Positions 17,279 to 24,745 of a DNA stretch of 64,000 bases are shown piece after piece; the first letter of the stretch is position 1, and every line of letters starts with the position of its first letter. The stretch lies in the NCBI RefSeq assembly GCF_027625935.1, contig NZ_CP115300.1, positions 4,960,001-5,024,000 of the forward strand, read 5' to 3'. This DNA is from Streptomyces camelliae (GTDB taxonomy: Bacteria; Actinomycetota; Actinomycetes; Streptomycetales; Streptomycetaceae). A model generated the notes under the pieces. It saw nothing but the letters and a program-made list of their open reading frames with translations. It was not told the origin of the DNA and did no database searches. The position numbers and the translations under genes are program-made.

Positions 17279-17704
17279 TCACATCTCCAGCAGCACCGTG
17301 AACGGGCCGTCGTTCGTCAGTGACACCTTCATCTGTGCGCCGAACCGGCCCGTCGCCACCGTCGCGCCGAGGGCGCGCAGCTGGGAGACCACCTCGTCCA
17401 CCAGGGGCTCGGCGACATCGCCGGGGGCCGCCGCGTTCCAGGTGGGGCGGCGGCCCTTGCGGGCGTCGCCGTAGAGCGTGAACTGGCTGATGACCAGCAG
17501 GGGGGCGTCGATGTCGCTGCAGGACTTCTCGTCCTGGAGCATCCGGATCGACCACAGCTTGCGGGCGAGCTGGGCCGCCTTCTCCTTGGTGTCCTCATGG
17601 GTCACCCCGACGAGGACGCACAGCCCCTCGCCCTCGATCGCGCCCACCGTCTCGCCGTCCACGACGACACTGGCGCCGTCCACCCGCTGTACCACCGCTC
17701 GCAT
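17279..17704 (-). CDS. dtd: D-aminoacyl-tRNA deacylase
   Basis: A 141-residue enzyme that hydrolyses D-aminoacyl-tRNAs. The start [13 protein letters not shown], the catalytic [15 protein letters not shown] segment and the cross-subunit GP motif ([10 protein letters not shown]) are all present, and the length is the family norm. It is convergent with the ygfZ gene, with a 23-bp gap. Confidence 0.96.
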   Translation of the reverse strand: MRAVVQRVDGASVVVDGETVGAIEGEGLCVLVGVTHEDTKEKAAQLARKLWSIRMLQDEKSCSDIDAPLLVISQFTLYGDARKGRRPTWNAAAPGDVAEPLVDEVVSQLRALGATVATGRFGAQMKVSLTNDGPFTVLLEM

Positions 17705-17864
17705 GCGGACCATCATGCCGGGTGCCCGGCGCCCGCTCACAGCGGGTCCATTATCAATCCCTTACCGCCCATGTGCGGCCGTTCGGGGGCACTCGGTCAC
17801 ATAGCGGTCGCTCGGGGTGGCACGATGCTTCCAGGCGCCGGTCGAGGGGACGGTCAGGAGCACC

Positions 17865-18491
17865 ATGAGCACACCGAGTACCAGCGGTCGGCTGGGGACC
17901 CAAGGGGTCCAGGCACAGCCGCCGGAGACGGCGTACCGGCCGCCCGCCCAGCGTGCCGAGGCCTTGCAGGGTCCCGCGCTGCCCGGGGAGCCCTGTGAGC
18001 ACGATCTGGCCCGGCTCAGTCTGCCCGAGCTGCGCACCCTGCGCCGGGACGCCCAGCGCGACGAGGCCGACCTCAGCTATGTGCGGCGGCTGCTCCAGGG
18101 CCGGATCGACATCCTGCGCGCGGAGCTCACCCGGCGCGGCCGGGCCGCCGTGCCGGCGCCGGCGGACGGCTCCGTGGTGGACCGGCTGCCGGAGATCCTG
18201 CAGGACGCCCCGGCCCAGTACCGCTCCTCCGCCCGCCATGTCACGCTCGGCACCCCGCACAACGAGGAGTTCCGGCAGCTGGCCGCCGACATGCTCGGCG
18301 AGGTCGAGCTGAGCGATCTCGTGGCCCGCACCGATCTCGAACTGGCCAGTGCGATGGGCCGGTTGGTGCGGTATGAGCAGGAGGTCTCCCGGCGCCGGCA
18401 GCGGCTCCAGGGGACCACCGACGAGTGCAGCGCGGAGATCGCCCGCCGGTACCGGGTCGGCGAGGCCCAGGTGGACGATCTGCTGAGCTGA
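17865..18491 (+). CDS. rsiG: RsiG, c-di-GMP-dependent anti-sigma factor for WhiG
   Basis: A 208-residue helical protein. Both copies of the diagnostic c-di-GMP-binding motif E-x3-S-x2-R-x3-Q-x3-D are present: E67-S71-R74-Q78-D82 and E171-S175-R178-Q182-D186. RsiG uses a stacked c-di-GMP dimer held by these two helices to sequester the sporulation sigma factor WhiG. The first 45 residues are disordered and Pro/Gln-rich. The ATG at 17865 follows AGGAGCACC. The whiG gene is not adjacent, as expected. Confidence 0.94.
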   Translation: MSTPSTSGRLGTQGVQAQPPETAYRPPAQRAEALQGPALPGEPCEHDLARLSLPELRTLRRDAQRDEADLSYVRRLLQGRIDILRAELTRRGRAAVPAPADGSVVDRLPEILQDAPAQYRSSARHVTLGTPHNEEFRQLAADMLGEVELSDLVARTDLELASAMGRLVRYEQEVSRRRQRLQGTTDECSAEIARRYRVGEAQVDDLLS

Positions 18492-18534
18492 AAAGGGGGC
18501 GACGGCCGGAAGGCCGTGTGCTTATCGTGAGGCG

Positions 18535-19818
18535 ATGAGCGACCTGGACGTACGCACCATCGGTGAGGACGAGCGCGAGAACTGGCTGCGGGCCGTGAAC
18601 ACCGGCTTCCTGAGCCCGCCCACCCCGGGCGAGGACCAGCTGGAGCTCAGCCGCCGGACGGACGCCGAGGGCTCGTCCCGGCGGCTCGGCGCCTTCGACG
18701 GTGACCGGTGCGTGGGGACGCTGCGCTCCTTCCCGCAGCAACTCACCGCGGTCGGCGGTGCGTTCGTCCCCGCTGACGCCGTCTCCGGCGTCACCGTCAG
18801 CCCCACCCACCGGCGCCGGGGCCTGCTCACCCGCATGCTGGGCCGGGACCTCGCGGCGGCGAAGGAGCGCGGTGACGTCGTCGCCACGCTGATCGCCGCC
18901 GAGTACCCGATCTACGGCCGCTACGGCTTCGGCCCGGCGAGCTGGGCCGCCCAGTGGGCCGTCGAGGTGCCCCGGGCCGGTCTCGACGCGCGCTGGGCCG
19001 GTCCCGCGGGTGGGGGTCCCTCCCGCGCGAGCGAAGCCGAGCGTGGGGGAGGCCGGATCGATCTGATCGACGGCGCCGAGGTACGCAAGCTCGGCCCCGA
19101 GCTGCATGAGCGGTTCCGGGCCGGGCAGCCCGGCGCGGTCAGCCGTATCCCGGCGTGGTGGGACCTGGCCACCGGCGTCCTGCGCTCCGGCCCGGACTGG
19201 AAGGAGCCCTTCCACGCCGTCTACCGCGCGGCCTCCGGCGAGGTCGAGGGCCTGGTGTCGTACAAGGCCGAGCACGTCTGGCAGGGCAACCAGCCGGAGG
19301 ACGCCCTCACCGTGAACTGGCTGCTCGCCACCACCCCGGCGGCCGAGCGCGCCCTGTGGCACTACCTGTGCTCGATCGACTGGGTGGCCAGGGTGACCAG
19401 CGGCCGGCGCGCCCCGGACGACCTGCTGCCCCACCTCCTGCCCGACCCCCGCGCGGCCCGCGTCACCGAGCACACGGACTGGCTGTGGGTGCGGATCCTG
19501 GACGTCGTACGGGCCCTGGAGGCGCGGACGTACGAGACGGCCGGTGCGGTGGTTCTTGAGGTCGTCGACAAGGACGGATACGGCGGGGGGCGGTTCCGGC
19601 TGGAGGCCTCGGCGGAGGGCGCGTCCTGTACGGGCACGTCCGCGACCGCCGATCTCACCCTCGACATCGGGGAGTTGGGGTCCGTATGGCTCGGCGGGGA
19701 GTCGCTGACGCGGCTCGTGGCGCTGGGCCGGGTGCGGGAAGAACGAGAGGGTGCCGCCCGCAAGGCCGACGCCCTGTTCCGCTCGCCCAGGCTCCCGTGG
19801 TGCCCGGACCTTTTTTGA
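18535..19818 (+). CDS. Eis-like GNAT N-acetyltransferase
   Basis: A 427-residue protein with the Eis architecture: an N-terminal GNAT domain with the acetyl-CoA loop ([19 protein letters not shown]), a second GNAT-like domain and a C-terminal sterol-carrier-like domain. Eis proteins acetylate amines such as aminoglycosides; the natural substrate here is unknown. An in-frame insertion at about residues 160-173 ([15 protein letters not shown]) is encoded by a GC-rich mini-element and is likely to form a surface loop. Confidence 0.9.
   Translation: MSDLDVRTIGEDERENWLRAVNTGFLSPPTPGEDQLELSRRTDAEGSSRRLGAFDGDRCVGTLRSFPQQLTAVGGAFVPADAVSGVTVSPTHRRRGLLTRMLGRDLAAAKERGDVVATLIAAEYPIYGRYGFGPASWAAQWAVEVPRAGLDARWAGPAGGGPSRASEAERGGGRIDLIDGAEVRKLGPELHERFRAGQPGAVSRIPAWWDLATGVLRSGPDWKEPFHAVYRAASGEVEGLVSYKAEHVWQGNQPEDALTVNWLLATTPAAERALWHYLCSIDWVARVTSGRRAPDDLLPHLLPDPRAARVTEHTDWLWVRILDVVRALEARTYETAGAVVLEVVDKDGYGGGRFRLEASAEGASCTGTSATADLTLDIGELGSVWLGGESLTRLVALGRVREEREGAARKADALFRSPRLPWCPDLF
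19011..19052. repeat. GC-rich palindromic mini-element inside a coding region
   Basis: A 42-bp sequence starting TGGGGGTCCCTCCCGCGCGA and ending GAGCGTGGGGGAGG, an imperfect hairpin (outer CTCCC pairs with GGGAG). It inserts 14 residues in frame in the acetyltransferase. A shorter copy lies at 39081-39115. Confidence 0.8.
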
Positions 19819-19891
19819 TGCCGGGTGTGCAGTTGTGGCTGCTGCCGACCAACTGCCCGAAGTTGGCGCAAAGTTGTACCGTTCGAGTGTG

Positions 19892-20545
19892 ATGTCGGAA
19901 GGTTCGTTCGTGCCGGGGCCGGCCGCCCTGCCGCAGCCCACGCTCGTCGGTCTGGCCCCTCGCATGACGGAGGCGTTCCAGGCACCGCACGTGACGCTCG
20001 ACGCCCTGTGTCTGACCTCGGTCTCGCTGACCCTCGCGATCGGCGAGCCGCTCCGCCTGATCCACGCCGGACGGCTCAAACCGGCCAGGATCGACGTCAG
20101 GGTGCTGCTGCCCAGCCACGACATCGACCTCGCCTTCCCGGCGCCGGTCACCGAGGACGGCGGGCTGCTGCACCGGCGCTGGCTGGCCCAGCGCAACGCC
20201 CAGGGCATGGTGCTGGCGCAGAACCTGTGGGCCCTGCGGAGCACGCACGGCATCGACGTGCACGTCTCCTTCCGCGCCCTGCCGTTCACCCCGCCGGTCA
20301 AGCTGTATCTGCTGAACGGCTCCGAGGCGCTGTTCGCGTACTACACGCTCCTGCGGCGCGAGCGGGAGATCGAGCACGAGCTTCTGGAGCTGTACGACGC
20401 CGACGGCACCCGCTCGATGCTGTTCGCCTTCGAGGCGCGGGCCGGGGTCCGGGACGCGGTGTTCGTGGAGCGGTCGCAGAAGTGGTTCGACGCGCTGTGG
20501 GAGACGATCAGTTCGGACCTGCCCCTGGGAGGCGGACGGCCGTGA
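19892..20545 (+). CDS. Stand-alone PLD-like sensor-domain protein (paralogue of next gene)
   Basis: A 217-residue protein without a DNA-binding part. It is the same domain as the C-terminal two thirds of the next gene. Shared landmarks are an N-terminal PQPTLVGLAPRMTEAFQAPH, the strand IDVRVLLPS, FRALPFTPPVKLYLLNG and the terminal ERSQKWFDALWETI. The K-L-Y-L-L-N segment recalls the Lys half of a phospholipase D HxK motif with the His lost, so it is probably a binding rather than a catalytic domain (inference). The stop overlaps the next start by 4 bp. Confidence 0.82.
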   Translation: MSEGSFVPGPAALPQPTLVGLAPRMTEAFQAPHVTLDALCLTSVSLTLAIGEPLRLIHAGRLKPARIDVRVLLPSHDIDLAFPAPVTEDGGLLHRRWLAQRNAQGMVLAQNLWALRSTHGIDVHVSFRALPFTPPVKLYLLNGSEALFAYYTLLRREREIEHELLELYDADGTRSMLFAFEARAGVRDAVFVERSQKWFDALWETISSDLPLGGGRP

Positions 20546-21438
20546 ACGGCAGCGGAAGACACACGGCCCAGGGGGTCGCCGACACTCTGCGTGAACGCAT
20601 CCGCACGGGTGCCCTGCGCCCCGGCGAGCGGCTGCCGACGCAGACCGAGCTGGCCGAGGAGTTCGGGGTCGTGCGGGGTGCCGTGCGCCAGGCGCTGCGC
20701 ATCCTCCAGCAGGAGGGCCTGCTCAGCAACGTCGGCAAGGGGAGCCCGCCACGGGCCGCCGAGCCGCGGCCGGCCAGTGAGGTCCTGCGGCCGGCCAGTG
20801 AGGTCCTGCGGCCGGCCAGTGAGGTCCCGCAGCCGACCATGGTGGCGCTCGCGCCCCGGCTGATCGAGGCGTTCGCGGCGCCGCACGTGCGCATCGAGGC
20901 CGTCTGCCTGACCGCTCAGAGCCTGATCCCGGCGCTCGGCGAGCCGCTGCGGCTGATCCACGAGGGACGGCTGCGGCCGGACCGGATCGACGCCCGGATC
21001 ATGCTGCCCAGCCGGGACATCAACCTCGCCTTCCCGGTCTCGGTCGACGCCGGGAGCGCGGAGGACGACACCGTGCACCAGCGGTGGCTGGCCATGCGCA
21101 ACGCCGTGGGGCAGGTGCTCCGGTACAACCTCCAGTCGCTGCGCGGCACCCACGACATCGACGTCCAGGTCACCTTCCGGGAGCTGCCGTTCACCCCGCC
21201 GGTCAAGCTGTACCTGCTCAACGGGGTGGAGGCGCTGTTCGCGCACTACATGATCACGCGGCGCGAGGAGCCCACCGACAGCGGCACGCTGGAGATGTAC
21301 GACACCCTCGGCTTGGAGTCCCTGCTGTTCTCCTTCGAGCAGCGGGCCGGACAGCGGGACGCGGCGTTCGTGGAGCAGTCGCAGAAGTGGTTCGACGCCC
21401 TCTGGGAAACCATCACGACGGACCTGACACTCTCCTAG
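20542..21438 (+). CDS. GntR-type regulator fused to PLD-like sensor domain
   Basis: A 298-residue protein from GTG 20542, overlapping the preceding stop. Residues 1-70 are a GntR winged helix (TLRERIRTGALRPGERLPTQ). A linker made of three PASEVLR repeats follows. Residues 95-298 are the same sensor domain as the preceding protein (MVALAPRLIEAFAAPHVRIE, FRELPFTPPVKLYLLNGVEA, SQKWFDALWETI). The pair is a clear tandem duplication in which one copy has the DNA-binding part. The next gene starts on the last base of its stop codon. Confidence 0.88.
   Translation: MNGSGRHTAQGVADTLRERIRTGALRPGERLPTQTELAEEFGVVRGAVRQALRILQQEGLLSNVGKGSPPRAAEPRPASEVLRPASEVLRPASEVPQPTMVALAPRLIEAFAAPHVRIEAVCLTAQSLIPALGEPLRLIHEGRLRPDRIDARIMLPSRDINLAFPVSVDAGSAEDDTVHQRWLAMRNAVGQVLRYNLQSLRGTHDIDVQVTFRELPFTPPVKLYLLNGVEALFAHYMITRREEPTDSGTLEMYDTLGLESLLFSFEQRAGQRDAAFVEQSQKWFDALWETITTDLTLS
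20770..20832 (+). repeat. 21-bp in-frame tandem repeat (PASEVLR linker)
   Basis: Three copies of a 21-bp unit starting CCGGCCAGTGAGGTCCTG encode a heptapeptide linker between the winged helix and the sensor domain. The third copy has diverged at its end. Repeat number can change without shifting the frame. Confidence 0.95.
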
Positions 21439-22172
21439 TGACTTCTGATGCGCATTCTGATGTGACCTCTGATGCGAGCGAGATCGAAAAGCTTCGGGAA
21501 CTGATCACACCGGCCCGCTGTGTGTTGTGGGCCTTCGACGGACCGATCTGCCGGCTGTTCGCGCGGCACACGGCGGAACGCGTGGCAGCCGAGCTGCTGG
21601 ACTGGCTGGCCGGGCGCGGGCTGCACGATCTGCTCAGCGACGTCGAGCGCGACTCGCTGGACCCGCATGTGGTGCTGCGTGCCGTGCACCGCCGGTACCC
21701 CGGCAGTGACCTCGTGGCCGAGCTGGAGGAACGCCTCACCCAGGAGGAACTGCGCGCCGCCGGTTCCGCGATGCCCACCGTCTACGCCGACCCCCTGATA
21801 CGCACCTGGACCGCGGTCGGATCCCGGCTGGCCATCACCACCGACAACTCGCCCAAGGTGGTCCGCGCCTATCTGAACGACCGTGGCCTGACGTCCTGCT
21901 TCGCCCCCCATATCTACGGCCGCACGACCGACCTGCACCTCCTCAAGCCCGACCCGCACTGCCTGAACCGGGCCCTGTCCGCGATGGGTTCCGCCCCCGA
22001 GGCGGCCCTGACGATCGGCGGCTCATCCGCCGATCTCGCCGCCGCGCACGACGCGGGCGTGCCGTTTCTCGGCTACGCGCGCAACGCGCACAAGGAGCGG
22101 CTCCTGCGGGCCGCGGGCGCCGGACTGGTCGTACAGTCGCTGGAACCGCTCCTGATGCTCCTCAGGACATAG
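21438..22172 (+). CDS. HAD-fold protein with lost catalytic residues (pseudophosphatase)
   Basis: A 244-residue HAD-superfamily protein, 1-bp overlap with the regulator gene. Compared with the active paralogue downstream, motif I DFDGP has become AFDGP (Ala32 replaces the nucleophile), and motif IV GDTPTD has become GGSSAD. The Thr of motif II and the Lys of motif III (LLKPDPH) remain. Phosphatase activity is therefore not expected. The N-terminus contains a short in-frame repeat (VTSDA twice). Confidence 0.85.
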   Translation: MTSDAHSDVTSDASEIEKLRELITPARCVLWAFDGPICRLFARHTAERVAAELLDWLAGRGLHDLLSDVERDSLDPHVVLRAVHRRYPGSDLVAELEERLTQEELRAAGSAMPTVYADPLIRTWTAVGSRLAITTDNSPKVVRAYLNDRGLTSCFAPHIYGRTTDLHLLKPDPHCLNRALSAMGSAPEAALTIGGSSADLAAAHDAGVPFLGYARNAHKERLLRAAGAGLVVQSLEPLLMLLRT

Positions 22173-22250
22173 GCCGGGTGTTCGCGGCCGGTTCCGGGGC
22201 AGGCTGGCAGGGTACGGCGGGTGACCGGTTCGAGGAGCGGGTGGAACGGC

Positions 22251-22976
22251 ATGGCTGGTACGTACGAGGACGCCGAGGAGGCGTGGCAGCTCCTGACCGA
22301 CGGGACCGGCCCGGCCTGCGTGCTGTTCGACTTCGACGGGCCGCTGTGCCGGTTGTTCCCGTACGACAGCTCGCTGCCGCTCGCGGACGCCCTGCGGGAG
22401 ACCGTGGCCGCCGAGGGCCTGCTGGACGTGCTCTCCCCGGCCGAGCGGAGCGACAAGGACCCGCACGTGGTGCTGCGCGCCGTCCACCGCGCCCGGCGGC
22501 AGCGGGACGTCGGCGACCTGGTGGCGCGAATGGAGCAGCAGGTCACCGTCGGCGAGCGGAGAGCCGCCCGGACCGCGCTGCCCACTCCTGGCGCGGCCGA
22601 GTTGATCGAGTGGCTGACCGGGCGCGGCACCCGGCTGGCCGTCGTCACGAACAACGCGGCGGCCGCGGCGGAGGACTACCTGCGCGCGAAAGGGCTGTGG
22701 GAGAGTTTCGCGGTCGTTCACGGCCGCGAAGCCGACCCCGACCTGATGAAGCCGCACCCCGACGTGCTCGACCGCGCCCTGAAGGACCTGCGCCTGCCGC
22801 CGGACGAGGCAGTGATGATCGGTGACACCCCGACGGACTTCATGGCGGCCGAGCAGGCGGGCGTCCGGTTCCTCGGCATCGGACGCAATACCGGGAAGCG
22901 GCAGCTGATGCGCGATGCCGGGGCCAAGATCGTGCTGGCGTCGTACGCGCCCCTGCTCGCCCGGATCCCGCGCTGA
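22251..22976 (+). CDS. HAD-family hydrolase (probably active)
   Basis: A 241-residue phosphatase-like protein with the full set of HAD motifs: DFDGP (Asp27 nucleophile, Asp29 acid), VVTNN, LMKPHPD and GDTPTD. The cap domain is helical (type C1), as in phosphoglycolate phosphatases. Homology to the upstream inactive copy is evident throughout (DPHVVLRAVHR in both). An in-frame GTG at 22221 would add ten residues. The substrate is unknown; location suggests a role linked to the sensor-domain proteins. Confidence 0.87.
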   Translation: MAGTYEDAEEAWQLLTDGTGPACVLFDFDGPLCRLFPYDSSLPLADALRETVAAEGLLDVLSPAERSDKDPHVVLRAVHRARRQRDVGDLVARMEQQVTVGERRAARTALPTPGAAELIEWLTGRGTRLAVVTNNAAAAAEDYLRAKGLWESFAVVHGREADPDLMKPHPDVLDRALKDLRLPPDEAVMIGDTPTDFMAAEQAGVRFLGIGRNTGKRQLMRDAGAKIVLASYAPLLARIPR

Positions 22977-23067
22977 ACCGGACCGGTGCGACCCTCTTCC
23001 TGAGCGGACCCGGCACCGGGCACCATGAACGGCACGATTCCAACGCGCCTGCCAGTAGGGGGATTTG

Positions 23068-24060
23068 GTGGCGGAGAGCACGTTGAGGAGCAGGGTGGCG
23101 GCCGGCTGGGCGCGGGCCGAGGGCACGGTGTCGAAGGTCGTGCTGCTGGCCGTGTTCGGCCTGAACCTGGTGGCCCAGTTCGTGAAGCCGCTGGGCGACG
23201 CCCTGCAGGGCAACGTCTACATCGGCGGGGCGCTGCTCAGCCTGGTGGGCTTCCTGCTCTACAGCGAGGTGCAGCGGCTGAACTCGGCCCACGAGACCCA
23301 GCGGGAGACCACGGCGGAGCTGCGGGACACCATCCGGGTCCTGAGCGGGCAGGTGGCCCTGCTCGGCGAGGCCCAGCGGTCGGCGGCCGGGGCGCCGATC
23401 ACCCAGAACCAGGTGCTGGCGGAGTTCCACAGCGCGCTGCGGGACAAGGAGCGGGTCGAGTTCCGCGTCATGTGCTTCACCGGGGAGACCGTCGTCACCA
23501 GCCTCAAGGAGTCCCTCCAGGCCCTGCCCGCCTACGCGGGGCGCGAGGTGACCGTGCGGTTCCTCGTCCCGGACTTCCTGCGGGAGATGGACGTGCCGGG
23601 GCAGGTGGTCGACGGCCAGGCGTGTGACTCGCCCGAGTTCCGCGCCCGCCTGGACGACCAGGTCCGCCGCTACGAGCGGGACCTGAAGCAGGCCAAGGTC
23701 CGGATGCGCGACCGCGGACAGGGAAACCTGTCGGTCGAGTTCCAGGTGCTGCACTTCACGCCGGGCGAGAAGCTGTATCTGATCGACGACAGCTTCATGG
23801 CCGAGGGCGCGTACGACAAGGCCGTGCTGTGGCCCGACGAGAACGGCAGGCAGGTGCTCGACCTCCTCGGGAACGAGGTGATGCTGACCGGCTGGCGCTG
23901 GGAGGACGGACAGCGGGCGCGGGACACCATCAGCCGCAAACGGGAGTACTTCGACACCCTCTGGAACCAGGCCCGTGCCCTGACCGCACCCGCCTCGGCG
24001 ACTCCGGCGCCCCCGGCTGCCCCGGCAACCCCGGTCCCGGCTCCCCAGAGCGGTGACTGA
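23068..24060 (+). CDS. Membrane-anchored PLD-like sensor-domain protein
   Basis: A 330-residue protein. Two membrane helices (about 23-42 and 50-69) are followed by a coiled coil (QRLNSAHETQRETTAELRDT) and a soluble domain that aligns with the two upstream sensor domains: VEFRVMCFTGETVVTSLKES, VTVRFLVPDFLREMDVP, PGEKLYLIDDSFM and REYFDTLWNQA. Here the K-x4-D half of an HxKxxxxD motif is intact, but the His is Gly. A Pro/Ala tail ends the protein. GTG 23068 is preferred because of the GTAGGGGGA site. Confidence 0.85.
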   Translation: MAESTLRSRVAAGWARAEGTVSKVVLLAVFGLNLVAQFVKPLGDALQGNVYIGGALLSLVGFLLYSEVQRLNSAHETQRETTAELRDTIRVLSGQVALLGEAQRSAAGAPITQNQVLAEFHSALRDKERVEFRVMCFTGETVVTSLKESLQALPAYAGREVTVRFLVPDFLREMDVPGQVVDGQACDSPEFRARLDDQVRRYERDLKQAKVRMRDRGQGNLSVEFQVLHFTPGEKLYLIDDSFMAEGAYDKAVLWPDENGRQVLDLLGNEVMLTGWRWEDGQRARDTISRKREYFDTLWNQARALTAPASATPAPPAAPATPVPAPQSGD

Positions 24061-24080
24061 CCCGGCATAGGCTCGGCCTC

Positions 24081-24695
24081 ATGGGTGAGATGGGCCTGCG
24101 TGAGCGCAAGAAGCAGCGGATGTACCAGGACGTGTCGGACATCGCCGTACGGCTGTTCCTGGAGCGGGGCTTCGACGCGGTGTCCGTGGCGGAGGTCGCC
24201 GCCGCGGCCGGGATCTCCAAGCCGACTCTCTTCCGGTACTTCCCGGCCAAGGAGGACCTGGTCCTGCACCGGATCGCCGACCACGAGACGGAGGCCGCGC
24301 GGGTGGTCGCCGGTGCGGCCGACCCGGTGGACGTGCTGCGCCGGCACTTCCTCGCCGGGCTGGAGCGCCGCGACCCGGTCACCGGCCTGAACGACCACCC
24401 GGCCGTCCTCGCCTTCCACACCCTGCTCTACGGCACCCCGTCCCTGGTCGCACGGGCGTACCGGCACCAGGAGCGGTCGGAGGCGGCCCTCGCCGAGGCG
24501 CTCGGCGGGGACCTGGACGCCCGGCTCGCCGCCGGGCAGATCATCGCCGTGCAGCGGATCCTCGCGCTGGAGAACTTCCGGCGGATCGCGGCGGGGGAGC
24601 CGGTCGAGGGGGTGGCGCCGGACGCCGTACGGGCCGCCGAGCGGGCGTTCGCGCGGCTGGCGAAGTGTCTGCCGCGCCTGGATGTCGATGAATGA
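24081..24695 (+). CDS. TetR-family regulator
   Basis: A 204-residue TetR regulator. The HTH is at about 15-60 (VAEVAAAAGISKPTLFRYFP). The ligand domain is helical. The gene is 50 bp upstream of the HelD-like helicase, same strand, with an inverted repeat in the gap that is a candidate operator. It probably represses the helicase gene; the ligand is unknown. Confidence 0.9.
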   Translation: MGEMGLRERKKQRMYQDVSDIAVRLFLERGFDAVSVAEVAAAAGISKPTLFRYFPAKEDLVLHRIADHETEAARVVAGAADPVDVLRRHFLAGLERRDPVTGLNDHPAVLAFHTLLYGTPSLVARAYRHQERSEAALAEALGGDLDARLAAGQIIAVQRILALENFRRIAAGEPVEGVAPDAVRAAERAFARLAKCLPRLDVDE

Positions 24696-24697
24696 GA

Positions 24698-24719
24698 CCG
24701 GGTTAAAAATGTAACTCGG
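24698..24719. promoter_or_regulatory. Candidate TetR operator before the helicase gene
   Basis: Inverted repeat CCGGGTTA-N6-TAACTCGG, 7 of 8 bp matching, in an otherwise unusual A/T-rich spot. It lies upstream of a TACGCT box that is 6 bp before the helicase ATG, so a bound repressor would cover the -35 region of a leaderless promoter. Confidence 0.55.
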
Positions 24720-24745
24720 TAACGCTATGGCGGTACGCTGGCGTC

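Noticed and set aside
24696..24745. Rifamycin-associated element before the helicase
   Set aside because: I cannot match the short palindrome here to that element with confidence; TetR operator is the simpler reading.
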